From the NCBI RefSeq assembly GCF_002156705.1, contig NZ_CP019893.1, forward strand, positions 3,866,547-3,930,546: 64,000 nt of DNA, written 5' to 3'. This document shows, piece after piece, positions 34,983 to 43,781 of the stretch. The DNA is from Natrarchaeobaculum aegyptiacum. GTDB lineage: Archaea; Halobacteriota; Halobacteria; Halobacteriales; Natrialbaceae. How positions within the stretch are numbered: position 1 is the first letter of the stretch; every line of letters begins with the position of its first letter. A model generated the notes under the pieces. It was not told the origin of the DNA and ran no database searches. It saw only the letters and a list, made by a program, of their open reading frames with translations. The translations under genes and the position numbers were made by a program.

Positions 34983-35894
34983 TCAATTGACGGTGTGATC
35001 ACGGCGATTGTATCGCCAACTTCCGACAGTCAGTACCATCACCGGAACGAGTACTAGCGTCAGGACTACACCGATGTCGGTGAGGTATAACGGAACGTCA
35101 GCAGATGATTCAAGCGTCACGATGTCCGTGCCGTTCAGTTCGTCGAGGTATGGCTCGATGTGGGGTCTGGCAATCAACCGCTCGTGTGCTCCGGAAACGA
35201 GAATCTGATATGGCTGAACGAGCAACGCGGAACGGAACGGTCGTGAAGCCACGATATCACCACCAAAATAGATCGCCAGCACCATCGGTCCCAGCGTCAA
35301 AAAGAGTGCTCGGAGACGCGTTCGGACGAGCGCGGAGACGCCAACTGCCAGCACGGTCAACAACATCGCATATCCGATCGTCACAGCACTGAAGTGCAGA
35401 TACGTGGCGAGATCGATAGTATCGAACCGAATCCAGATCGTCGCTCCACCAGCGGAAAGTCCGATCGCAGTGATTATACCGGCGGTCACCGCCCTCGTGC
35501 ACGCGATCCCAAACACGACCGTCCGACGAGAACACGGCAACGTCTGGAGCGTTCGGCTGTATCCTGACTGCACCTGTCCAGCAATTGCGCCGCTCCCTAC
35601 CAACGCCGCCAGCACGCTCAAAAAGAGGAGCAACCAGCGTGCAAAAAAATGAACGACCAACGGCGTCGGCTCGGCGTTGAGATCACCGGATAGATCGTAG
35701 GCGAGATTCAAGTTGTGATGGACCTGCTGCCCAGGAACGGATGGATACCAGGCACCGAACATACAGAGGCCAGCAAAAAGCACCCCACCGAAGACGAGCG
35801 CCCGCGATCGGCGTATACGCAAACAGTCGACGGAAACGACTGTCTTCATCGATCGAAGCTGACGAGTAGCTACCGTGGGTGCGTCCTCACTCAT
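34983..35894 (-). CDS. ABC-2-type permease (third gene of island operon)
   Basis: A 303-residue membrane protein with six predicted helices (about residues 27-48, 83-105, 130-160, 170-195, 200-220 and 275-297). The segment GQVQSGYSRTLQTLPCSRRTVVFGI is the cytosolic coupling loop of ABC-2 permeases (compare HRDTGTLRLLQSLPYSRWTVFVGL in the sister permease). The start at 35894 overlaps the ATPase stop by eight bases. It is probably an exporter or self-protection subunit. Confidence 0.78.
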   Translation of the reverse strand: MSEDAPTVATRQLRSMKTVVSVDCLRIRRSRALVFGGVLFAGLCMFGAWYPSVPGQQVHHNLNLAYDLSGDLNAEPTPLVVHFFARWLLLFLSVLAALVGSGAIAGQVQSGYSRTLQTLPCSRRTVVFGIACTRAVTAGIITAIGLSAGGATIWIRFDTIDLATYLHFSAVTIGYAMLLTVLAVGVSALVRTRLRALFLTLGPMVLAIYFGGDIVASRPFRSALLVQPYQILVSGAHERLIARPHIEPYLDELNGTDIVTLESSADVPLYLTDIGVVLTLVLVPVMVLTVGSWRYNRRDHTVN

Positions 35895-36813
35895 CGCCGT
35901 CGGTGTGTGTCTTGAAAATATCTTCGAGGGACGGTTGTTCGACTTCGTACGTATCGATAGTTGCCTGTGACTCTTCAACAGCTGACACCACTGTCGCCGT
36001 TGCCGCCTGGGATCGACAGCGAGCGATCAGCGTTCGTCCGTCGATCCGCACGCTGTTGACCGTCTCGAGTGAGTCTGTATTTGTTTGCAACTCGCGAAGC
36101 TGCTCCGACGCTGGATCCTCAATCCTGATCTTGACCGTTGTTTCATCTTCGAGCCCGGATTTCAGCGATTCGACACTGTCCTCGACGAGCAAGGACCCGT
36201 CGTTGATAATCGCGACGCGATCGGCGACGGCCTCGACTTGATCGAGCAGATGCGAGGAAAAAAAGACCGTTGCGCCGCGGTCGACCTCGGTACGAATGAT
36301 CTCACGCATCATCACGATACCGTGTGGGTCTAGCCCCGTCGATGGCTCGTCGAGAATCAACAGGTCGGGACCACCGACAAGCGCCATCGCCAGTCCAAGT
36401 CGTTTCGTCATCCCTTTCGAGTATTCGCCTGCGAGTTGATCTGCTGCGTCCTCGAGTCCGACGCGAGCGAGGACGGTGGCGGGATCGGTCGAGACCCCCC
36501 TCGCGGTCGCTGCCAGTTCGACGTGCTCGCGACCAGTAACGGCTGGATACGGCTTGAACCCATCGAGCAACACACCAATATGCTCTCGAGCGGCGATCGG
36601 AGACGCCTGTGTGTCGTAGCCGAACACACGCGCAGTTCCCTCACTCGGGCGGACGAGATCCAGCAGTATATCGATCGTTGTCGATTTGCCCGCCCCGTTC
36701 GGTCCGAGGTAGCCGTAAACCGTCCCGCTCGGGACAGAAAGCGAGAGATCGTTTATTGCGGTAACCGATCCGAAGCGTTTTGTCAACTGCTCTGTTTCGA
36801 TAGCGAGTGTCAT
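35887..36813 (-). CDS. ABC-2-type transporter ATPase
   Basis: A 308-residue CcmA/NatA-type nucleotide-binding protein: Walker A GPNGAGKST, signature EYSKGMTKRL, Walker B LLILDEPSTGLDP and switch His in FFSSHLLDQVE. The DrrA-type C-terminal domain ends VEQPSLEDIFKTHTDGDE. It sits two bases after the upstream permease and overlaps the downstream permease, so all three are one operon. Confidence 0.88.
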   Translation of the reverse strand: MTLAIETEQLTKRFGSVTAINDLSLSVPSGTVYGYLGPNGAGKSTTIDILLDLVRPSEGTARVFGYDTQASPIAAREHIGVLLDGFKPYPAVTGREHVELAATARGVSTDPATVLARVGLEDAADQLAGEYSKGMTKRLGLAMALVGGPDLLILDEPSTGLDPHGIVMMREIIRTEVDRGATVFFSSHLLDQVEAVADRVAIINDGSLLVEDSVESLKSGLEDETTVKIRIEDPASEQLRELQTNTDSLETVNSVRIDGRTLIARCRSQAATATVVSAVEESQATIDTYEVEQPSLEDIFKTHTDGDE

Positions 36814-36815
36814 GG

Positions 36816-37655
36816 TTATGATATCGTAATATCTATGTTCCGGTACGAATAGAGCCCGGCGATCGCTGCACAGAACAACCAGGCACAAAGCGATAGCACA
36901 GCAGCTTCAGTATAGTGATATATCGAATCCAAACGGTACTGACTCGGCCTTGCCTGAAAGGTCGTTGCCCACTTAATATCGATGCCTGCGACCAGCGCGT
37001 AGTAGACTGCTCTGGGAGTGAGCAGTATCACCTCCGGACGCAGGGCCTGGAGTGGGCTATACACGAAGATAATTAGAAATCCGAACAGAAGAGACGACGT
37101 GTATGCGCGTCGCCGACTGGTCGCCCGTGCCGAGATGGCCGCCCCAACAACCACCAGTGTGGCCGTGATGGCGAGGAGGACTGCGGTATAGCCAGCGAAA
37201 TGAACCGGTGAGAAGGGAACTCCCTGACGCCATGTCTCCAGAAGCGCACCCATCATGAGCAGACAGATGATGCCACTCATCATCGCGACTCGAGCAGCCA
37301 CGAGTCCGACGAAGACCGTCCATCGGCTGTACGGAAGCGACTGTAGCAGCCGCAATGTGCCAGTATCTCGGTGACCCGCAACTGTCGTCGCTCCGAAAAG
37401 GAGTGGGGTACAAATGACGAATAACAACAACAATGGATCCCGTGCAAGGGTGAGGATTACCCGGCCCTCATAAAGCGAACGAGCTTGGAAATGGAGCATA
37501 GTAATCATAGTGGTCTCTTCAAACGTCGTAATGCGCAACGAGTGGCTTATCCACAACAAGTAACACATAACGAGCACGCACGCACTGGCAACTGTTCGCT
37601 TGGCGCGCAGGTGTCGGCGGATCTCGAACAAGAGAATGTATAACATACCCCACAT
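36816..37655 (-). CDS. ABC-2-type permease (first permease of island operon)
   Basis: A 279-residue protein with six helices, the coupling loop GHRDTGTLRLLQSLPYSRWTVFVGL (about 95-120) and a C-terminal helix near 255-272. Start 37655 (MWGMLYILLFEIRRHL) or the ATG three codons on are both possible. Base composition is lower in GC than in core neighbours. It forms a heterodimer candidate with 34983-35894. Confidence 0.78.
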   Translation of the reverse strand: MWGMLYILLFEIRRHLRAKRTVASACVLVMCYLLWISHSLRITTFEETTMITMLHFQARSLYEGRVILTLARDPLLLLFVICTPLLFGATTVAGHRDTGTLRLLQSLPYSRWTVFVGLVAARVAMMSGIICLLMMGALLETWRQGVPFSPVHFAGYTAVLLAITATLVVVGAAISARATSRRRAYTSSLLFGFLIIFVYSPLQALRPEVILLTPRAVYYALVAGIDIKWATTFQARPSQYRLDSIYHYTEAAVLSLCAWLFCAAIAGLYSYRNIDITIS

Positions 37656-37690
37656 TTCATGCCAAATAAAACTAGAGTCGTAGTATAATA

Positions 37691-38512
37691 TTATCGGTCA
37701 GTACCAGCATCACTTCTTAATTCAAGCAGGATATCAGAGGGAACGTAACCACTCGCCTCAGTTTCGATGTCGATCTCCCACTGGCTACTGGTCGTACTCC
37801 CGAGGTCGAATGTGTGGGTTGCCGATACAGTGCCGCCAACAGGAAATTCGTCAGTTTCGTATTCGGCTTCAGCTTCGACCGCGTCGCTGTCCCAGTCCAG
37901 ATCGTCAGAGTTCTCTTCCCACGACGTTTCGTAGATGGGATGAATCGGGTCCGGGCAGTCAACATCATCATCTGCCCACGTTTCGATATCAGCTCCCTCA
38001 AAACGTCCGCCAAAGTGGTCCACCTCAACTGGTACGTCAGTTGTTGCTAGGTCACCACATAGAGGTGACGTCGTATCGGCGAACGGTGTCATCGAAGTCG
38101 ATTGATGAGTTTCTAATTCAGAGGAAACTTCGTCGGATGGCGAGTGGCGTGTCTGCTCCGTCGCAACCGCCTCAAGAGTTCCCGCGTCGAGACCATCGGA
38201 GTGCGTCTCCACGAGCTCGGACCCATTACTGGTTTGTAACTCGAGAGTGGCACCTGTTGGCTGTTCCGACGCTCCGAATGACGACATATCGTACTCGTAA
38301 TGGTGGACAACGCGCGTTTCGTCTGGAGTGACATCAAACTCGATATGCGCCTGCTGGAGACCACTGATATCTGAAACGTCGGCTTCGAGAACCTGGCTCC
38401 ACTCCTCGTTGGCACTGGCGGTACTAGTGCCAGCAACTACAAACCCAACACTCAATGCAGTCGTTTTCAGTACGCTTCTGCGGGCCAGTCTATCCGTGAT
38501 GTCTGGAGGCAT
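37691..38512 (-). CDS. Tat-exported protein of unknown function in the ABC island
   Basis: A 273-residue secreted protein. The Tat signal LARRSVLKTTALSVGFVVAGTSTASA (residues 9-34) has a signal-peptidase site after ASA and no lipobox. The mature part is Thr/Ser/Asp/Glu rich, with two Cys residues only, and ends in a beta-rich domain with DEFPVGGTVSATHTFDLGSTTSSQWEIDIETEASG. It lies 35 bases upstream of the ABC genes on the same strand, so it may be exported with, or serviced by, that system. No halocin C8-like Cys-rich domain is present. Confidence 0.7.
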   Translation of the reverse strand: MPPDITDRLARRSVLKTTALSVGFVVAGTSTASANEEWSQVLEADVSDISGLQQAHIEFDVTPDETRVVHHYEYDMSSFGASEQPTGATLELQTSNGSELVETHSDGLDAGTLEAVATEQTRHSPSDEVSSELETHQSTSMTPFADTTSPLCGDLATTDVPVEVDHFGGRFEGADIETWADDDVDCPDPIHPIYETSWEENSDDLDWDSDAVEAEAEYETDEFPVGGTVSATHTFDLGSTTSSQWEIDIETEASGYVPSDILLELRSDAGTDR

Positions 38513-38696
38513 AAAAATTAACTAATGTGAGAACAGATATAATATTAGAAGACAATTTTCAGGAATAGAATATAGTAATGTATGCTATTAATGGCCATCG
38601 GAAATTATCACGATTGGTTTGTAGTGAGTATCCGATTACTGTACGATTCGTTGCCGCAGGTTCGAGTGCGGATTGATATCCGATGTCGCAATCAAC

Positions 38697-38901
38697 GCTA
38701 GCGTTAAGAACGAACTGGAATCTCTCGAGTTGTTGCGCGCGGCCGCCGAGCAGTTGGGCAAATAGCCGACGAAAGCGGAGTACGAGGGCCTCGGATTGAC
38801 GACCACGTTGGCAACGATCATTAGAGCGGTCGGCGAGTGGAACGAGGAGAAGGCACGCTTGGTGCTGACGTCGAACCCAGATGGCCGGCAGGAACCCATT
38901 A
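38697..38901 (+). pseudogene. Fragment of an HNH-repeat (homing-endonuclease-associated) protein
   Basis: In one frame it reads ELLRAAAEQLGK, a TAG stop, then PTKAEYEGLGLTTTLATIIR, AVGEWNEEKARLVL. This is the helical repeat found in many haloarchaeal proteins (LxxxAxxLGxTPTxxxYxxxG...I...FGxWNEA). A single in-frame stop interrupts the repeat, no start is visible, and the frame runs into structured repeat II. It is a decayed gene piece. Confidence 0.7.
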
Positions 38902-38983
38902 TAGTAACAACTGAAACGGGTTACACACCGATCGCATAGCTGTCGGGCGATCGGGTGTGCACTGACTTTCAGTGGCTACTATA
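38900..38983. repeat. Structured repeat II, copy 2 (inverted relative to copy 1)
   Basis: An 84-bp element: tatagtaacaactg at the left end and cagtggctactata at the right. Its reverse complement aligns end to end with 33042-33125, with most differences in the inner arms (acaccgatcgc and gcgatcgggtgt here). Confidence 0.8.
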
Positions 38984-39337
38984 ACTGGAACGGAAGCCCC
39001 GACGGAATGGTCGGTCGCCATCGCCTCGATGGCGCTTGCTTTCGGGACCCAGCGGTCACTGTTCCTGCGAGAGGAAGACGACGTCGAGGTACAGAGTTCG
39101 AGCGCGGTCGCCTCGAGTGACTCCGATTCCGATCCAAAGATCGGTGACGACTGATCGTCGAGTGCTCGCGATCCCCGACTGAACGATCCGTCCCGGTGGG
39201 ATCGATCGGTAGTACAGGGTGACCACGGCTGTTCGAGGCAGCGAAGCAGGTAATTAGCGCTCTGGAAGGGGGACCGTACCAACTGCTTGCGTATGTAGGC
39301 CGAGCCTAGCTAAACGCGTCGCGGTCCAGGTACGGGT

Positions 39338-40216
39338 ATGGACAGGCAGCGACGTGAGGGGCTGGGGCGACGCCGCGCCCTCGCGACGCTCGGTGCGGTG
39401 GGAGTCGGGCTGACTGCGGGGTGTCTCGAGAGGGTTACAGAGCGCGTTGGCGAGATGACGTCGTTTGCAGCGTCACCAGCGGTCGTCGATCCAGCCGTCG
39501 CCGACGACGCCGATTTCGAGTACCGCGCCACCCAGGCCCGCGTCGAGACGGCGTCGGTCGCAGGACAGACCCTCGAGTTGACGAGTTACCTCAGCCGCTA
39601 CGTCCGGTCCCGGTCGATCCCGTTCGAGGCCTTCGGTGACGGCGACCTCGAGGTCGCGGCCGTTCTCGTGGCGACGACGCCGAACGTCGGGGTCGCGGGT
39701 GAGACGGTCAATCCCGTCGCGGAGATGGGGCACTCGGACGTCGCGGGGATGCTCGACGACCGGTTCGACGTGATCAGCGGCGACCTCGAGTTCGATCCGG
39801 ACGTCGACCTCGACGTCGACGAGGACGCTGGCCCGCAGGACGAGCGGTCGGTATCCGTTTCTGCATTCGATGGTGAAATCGAGTTCGCGACGTTCGACGG
39901 CGTCGCCACCGTCGAGGACGTCGGTGAGGTCGACGTAAACGTAGACGTGAGTCGGCCCGACGCCGGTGGGGATCACGTCGTCGTGGCCGGTGTCTATCCC
40001 GCGGAGGGGCTGGTGGAGGCCGTGTTCGGGGACGAGACGGACCTGGGCATGGGTGGCCTGCTCGGAGGTGACGAGGGTGGCGACGCACTCGCGGGAGAGG
40101 AGACGGACGCCTCGAGCATCGACGAAATGACCGGGGCCATCAACCACGGTGACGACGTTGCAATCGACCTCGAGGAGAAATCGGAGGAGGGCGGAGGACT
40201 GTGGGGTGGCGGGTGA
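39338..40216 (+). CDS. DUF6517-like Tat lipoprotein
   Basis: A 292-residue lipoprotein: Tat motif GRRRALATLGAVGVGLTAGC with the lipobox Cys near residue 28. The mature part contains FEYRATQARVETASVAGQTLELTSYLSRY, VAAVLVATTPNVGVAGETVNPV and an acidic Gly-rich tail. From memory this is the haloarchaeal DUF6517 family. Function is unknown; the protein is surface-anchored. Confidence 0.75.
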   Translation: MDRQRREGLGRRRALATLGAVGVGLTAGCLERVTERVGEMTSFAASPAVVDPAVADDADFEYRATQARVETASVAGQTLELTSYLSRYVRSRSIPFEAFGDGDLEVAAVLVATTPNVGVAGETVNPVAEMGHSDVAGMLDDRFDVISGDLEFDPDVDLDVDEDAGPQDERSVSVSAFDGEIEFATFDGVATVEDVGEVDVNVDVSRPDAGGDHVVVAGVYPAEGLVEAVFGDETDLGMGGLLGGDEGGDALAGEETDASSIDEMTGAINHGDDVAIDLEEKSEEGGGLWGGG

Positions 40217-40258
40217 TCGTAGTCGAATCCGGATGTCGAACGTCGAGTAGAGACCGAC

Positions 40259-41284
40259 TTACAGGCCGAGGGCGGTGAGAATCGAGACGCCGCTGGCGAG
40301 TGCGCCAAGCAGGTAGCCGCCGATCGCACCGCCGTTGAGCAGCGGGAGTCCCGCGTGTGCGCGCCCCTTCAGGACCATGTACATGAGCACGAGGAGGCCG
40401 GCGATGGTCCCGACGATAGCACCGAGTGCGGGAAGGTTGACGACCAGTCCGGGGACGTCGAGCGGCTCGACCTCGAGGAAGAAGGCCGCGCTCACGACGA
40501 GGATCGTCGGGATGACGGCGTCGCCGAGGCCGATGTAGAGGGCGTCGCGCTCGAGGAGGTCCTCCTCGTCCGTTTCGTCGCCAGTAGCTGGTTCGGTGTT
40601 TCCGTCGTCGCCGTCGTGGTGGCCAGTCTCGGAATCCTGATCAGCCGAGTCCTCGTCCCCCACGGCCTCCTCACCGCCGAGCGCGAGGTAGGAGTACGAC
40701 AGCGAGGTGGGGACGATGAGGATCACGGGGATCTTGAGGTCCATGACCCCCTCGGCGAGGTCGAGCATGTGTTCGGTGCCGTAGACGCTGACGGCGTCGT
40801 AGACCGCGAGTACCGAGAGGAGGAGGATCGCCGGCAAGAGCCCGAAGCTGATCCCGAAGAGTGCCGCCGCGCCCGCCCCCATCACGATCCCCGTGAGGTC
40901 GATGACGTACCACTCGGGGTAGACCAGCAGGGCGATTCCGACGACGAGGGCAGCGAGCCAGGCGAGGACGTTCACCGGTCCGACGGTGACCGCCGACGGG
41001 ACGAACTCCGTGAAGACGAACCCGGCGAGCATGACGCTCACGGCGACGATCGTCGCCCGGATGAGCCACTCGAGGTCGTACCTGAACGTCGCGAGCATGA
41101 AGCCCGTCGCGACGAGGATGATCCCGAAGTAAAGGATGCTGTTGGTCGGATTCTGGGGGTCGTCGACGGCCTGACGGTCGGACTCGTAGAACGGCTCGAT
41201 CAGCGCCAGTGCGCCGAGCTGGACGGCGAGAAAGAGCGCGACAGTCACGCCCACCGCAGCGAGGACCCGAAACCGATGGTTCAT
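40259..41284 (-). CDS. Presenilin-family intramembrane aspartyl protease PSH
   Basis: A 341-residue protein with nine predicted helices. The two catalytic aspartates are in VYDAV (D163) and the diagnostic GLGD box (Y-I-G-L-G-D255). The third motif reads GLPLL (about 313-317) in place of PAL. Residues 205-245 are an acidic loop between helices 6 and 7, where autocleavage happens in relatives. It cleaves membrane protein stubs in the bilayer; the substrates are unknown. Confidence 0.88.
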   Translation of the reverse strand: MNHRFRVLAAVGVTVALFLAVQLGALALIEPFYESDRQAVDDPQNPTNSILYFGIILVATGFMLATFRYDLEWLIRATIVAVSVMLAGFVFTEFVPSAVTVGPVNVLAWLAALVVGIALLVYPEWYVIDLTGIVMGAGAAALFGISFGLLPAILLLSVLAVYDAVSVYGTEHMLDLAEGVMDLKIPVILIVPTSLSYSYLALGGEEAVGDEDSADQDSETGHHDGDDGNTEPATGDETDEEDLLERDALYIGLGDAVIPTILVVSAAFFLEVEPLDVPGLVVNLPALGAIVGTIAGLLVLMYMVLKGRAHAGLPLLNGGAIGGYLLGALASGVSILTALGL

Positions 41285-41613
41285 AGCCCGCGGTTTGGCC
41301 CCCCACGCTATGGGTGTTTTCCTCTCGACTCGCCGCTAGTTGTACGGTAGGCTGAACCGTCATCTACTGTCGGTTCTCAGTCGACAACTCCCAGTTCGTC
41401 GTCTGTCATCGACAGACGGGTTCCGAAGATGAGTTATAATGCATAGGTTGAACGGTGACTACTCACCAGTTTGACGACTATTTCGCAGCTCGACGAGTCA
41501 GTGAATTACGCTATTCTATCAGACATTCGGAAATTTTGAAGACATCGATGGCCTCGTCGAGAACGACCCAGTTGAAGATGTGCTGAGGAGAGTGTCGTGC
41601 GTCTCGACTCGCG
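41285..41613. other. Spacer with a decayed piece of the tandem B gene
   Basis: The left part is the promoter region of the presenilin gene. The part from about 41520 to 41600, on the minus strand, reads FNWVVLDEAIDVFK after a one-base deletion. This matches FDWVVLEEAIDVLE of the B genes in the array to the right. It shows that the array once extended further. Confidence 0.7.
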
Positions 41614-42378
41614 TTAGTACTCGTCACGATCGAAGTTCCCTTTTGGTTTGCCGTATCCTTCGATGTCGTACTGTTTGGGCGGTGTTTCACCCATGTTCCG
41701 GTAAATATCCCTGATCTGGTAGATAAGGTTGTTGATCAGGAAGCCCCGGAAGTCCTCGGGGTAGACGAAGTCCTCGGGCACTTCTACGAACGGAGGCACC
41801 ATCGGGGTGATCTGTGTGGTTCCCTCCGAACAGCTCGCTGGCGTCCCAGTCGTGTACGTCTCCTCGATGTCCTCCTTCGAATAGTAGATGTACATGTCCG
41901 GTAGGACTTCGACAACTTCGTTCTCGTCGTTGATACAGAACCCCTTCATGATCAGGGCGATCCGAGGTTCCCCCTCGAATTCGACTCTGCCTTCGGTTAG
42001 CCCGTACTCCTGTTTGGTTCGTTCTGGATCAATCAGCGCGTGGTAGTACTCTCGGAAGGCCTCGTCGAACTGGTTGAGCGGCATCTTCTCGAGGGCGTCG
42101 ATCCCGCGTCGCAACTGTCGTGGGTCCCAGTCAGAGAGTAGTATATCGTAATTGGTGTTTATATGTGCTTCAAAACGAGCTCGAGCAAAAACTTGGTTCA
42201 TAAGATGTTCTTGATCCTCAGTACGCTCCTCAGAGCTGTGTGGGTAGGCATTTTGTCCATGATAGTCGCTTGCCTCATCGTTATCAACTGGTATCTCGAT
42301 AATGTGCTGATTCCCACGTGGATGTATAACCTCGACTCCAATGACACCATCTTCAATCCCAATTATTTTTGCTTTCAT
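41614..42378 (-). CDS. Tandem array subfamily A, copy 1 (candidate immunity protein)
   Basis: A 254-residue protein. Shared A-type features: N-terminal MKAKIIGIEDGVIGVEVIHPRGN, then QVFARARFEAHINTNYDILLSDWDPRQLRRGIDALE (about 78-112), a PEDFRGFLINNLIYQIRDIYRNMG block (about 212-236) and the end PPKQYDIEGYGKPKGNFD. No signal peptide or membrane helix. It is last in the array read from the DUF4157 gene and about 60-65% identical by eye to copies 2 and 3. The family is not recognised. Confidence 0.8.
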   Translation of the reverse strand: MKAKIIGIEDGVIGVEVIHPRGNQHIIEIPVDNDEASDYHGQNAYPHSSEERTEDQEHLMNQVFARARFEAHINTNYDILLSDWDPRQLRRGIDALEKMPLNQFDEAFREYYHALIDPERTKQEYGLTEGRVEFEGEPRIALIMKGFCINDENEVVEVLPDMYIYYSKEDIEETYTTGTPASCSEGTTQITPMVPPFVEVPEDFVYPEDFRGFLINNLIYQIRDIYRNMGETPPKQYDIEGYGKPKGNFDRDEY

Positions 42379-42382
42379 AAGT

Positions 42383-43023
42383 TTATTTGGTTGAACGTTC
42401 AAAAGACTCGATTTTGGTATCGTGAATGCCCACTCCGTCGATCTGATATTCTCTGGGTGGCTGACTGGCTTGCATATAGTAGAGGTCTCGAATCTGACAT
42501 TTAAGCTGGTGAACGATAAGATCTCGGAAGGCATGATCACAGGCAAATGGGCGTGTGAGTGGTGAGATCGTCACGTACACGTCGGGTTCACGCTCGAGGC
42601 TAACCGGGGTGTGAACAAGGTCCTGATCCTCGAAATAGAACGTCACGGGATCGGACTGGTCAATCAGTTCCTCGTTCGTATCATCCAGATGGAGGTACAA
42701 GGCGGTGAACTCCACCTTGTGTACTGGAGGATCTCGAATTGCTTCGAGAAAGTCCATGAAGTGCTCCATGATGGCTGATTGGTCCAGGCTCTCGAGGACA
42801 TCGATGGCTTCTTCGAGAACCACCCAGTCGAAGATGGGGCTGAGGAGTTCTGCATCAGTTTCGTGATGCCCGACATTGCGTGCGCGAAACCGAACGCGCT
42901 CGAGTATGTTCGCAGGTTGGGAATCGGTCTGATCCTCCGCTGTAAACCGGTCTCGAACGTGACCGATGAACCGTCCCAGTCGAACAGCGGGTGATGGGGA
43001 TAGACACAGAACTCAGAACTCAT
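42383..43023 (-). pseudogene. Tandem array subfamily B, copy 1, frameshifted
   Basis: Relative to the intact copy at 45203-45916, four bases (gaac) are missing in the codons after LFDWDG (near 42975). The short N-terminal frame starts at an ATG overlapping the A2 stop and reads YPHHPLFDWDG. The main part then continues in another frame as FIGHVRDRFTAEDQTD, ..., FDWVVLEEAIDVLESLD to IESFERSTK (stop 42383). Apart from this lesion the sequence is well preserved, so the event is recent, or it is a sequencing error. Confidence 0.8.
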
Positions 43024-43777
43024 CTGGGTCGAAATTGCCGGCAGGCTTTCCAAATCCTTCGAGATCAACGTTTGCAGGCGGTTCCTCACCCATATTTCGG
43101 TAGATATCGCGGATTTGGCAGACTAAATTATTGATTACCGAGGCGCGAAAGTCCTCTGGATAGTTGAAGTCATCAGAGATGCTTACGAACGGTGGCAGCA
43201 TCACTGTAAGTTGTGTCGTCTCATCCGAACAGCTAGCCGACGTCCCCGCGGTGTACGTCTGTTCGGTTTGGTCATTCGTGTAGTAAATATACATATCTGG
43301 TAATACGTTCACGACTTCGTTCTGCTCGTCGATACAGAACCCTTTCATAATCAATACGATCTGGGGTTTGCCGGGAAACTCAACCGATCCTTCGGTAATC
43401 CCGTACTCTTCTCTGGTCTTTTCAGGATTGATTAGCGCGTGATAATACTCGCGGAAGTTGTCACCAAACACTTTGAGAGACATGTTTTCGAGGGCCTCAA
43501 TACCACGATGTAGTTGTCTTGGATCCCAATCCGGCAACAGAATATCGTGTTCTGTGGCTATATGAGCCTCATATCTGGCTCGTGCCCGGACCTGATACAT
43601 AATCTGATTTTGTTCAGCAGTTCTTTCTGTTGGATCGTTCGGGTATGATTCCTGAGCATGGAGGTCTTCAGTATCCTCGTTTTCAACATCAATCTCAACG
43701 AGGTGGATATTTCCACGCGGGTCGATGACTTGGACGCCAATGATATCGTCTTCGGTTCCGATGATTTTTGCTTTCAT
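43013..43777 (-). CDS. Tandem array subfamily A, copy 2 (candidate immunity protein)
   Basis: A 254-residue protein with the same plan as copies 1 and 3: MKAKIIGTEDDIIGVQVIDPRGN, RARARYEAHIATEHDILLPDWDPRQLHRGIEALE, and YPEDFRASVINNLVCQIRDIYRNMG near the C terminus, ending KPAGNFDPDEF. Its start is only four bases after the B2 stop. Its DNA is slightly more AT-rich than that of copy 1. Function unknown. Confidence 0.8.
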   Translation of the reverse strand: MKAKIIGTEDDIIGVQVIDPRGNIHLVEIDVENEDTEDLHAQESYPNDPTERTAEQNQIMYQVRARARYEAHIATEHDILLPDWDPRQLHRGIEALENMSLKVFGDNFREYYHALINPEKTREEYGITEGSVEFPGKPQIVLIMKGFCIDEQNEVVNVLPDMYIYYTNDQTEQTYTAGTSASCSDETTQLTVMLPPFVSISDDFNYPEDFRASVINNLVCQIRDIYRNMGEEPPANVDLEGFGKPAGNFDPDEF

Positions 43778-43781
43778 AGGT

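Larger units (their letters stand above)
38513..39337. other. Right edge of the ABC island: AT-rich DNA, a dead gene and a repeat
   Basis: From left to right: the promoter of the Tat protein gene (AT-rich, 38513-38600), a decayed HNH-repeat frame (38697-38901), structured repeat II copy 2 (38900-38983), and about 350 bases of ordinary high-GC sequence. In that last part one short plus-strand frame (stop near 39154, ending SDSDSDPKIGDD) could be the 3' end of a lost gene; I cannot support it as a gene. Confidence 0.55.

Noticed and set aside
37691..38512. Halocin C8-like precursor
   Set aside because: The Tat signal and ABC neighbours fit, but the C-terminal Cys-rich peptide is missing; only two Cys residues occur in the mature protein.
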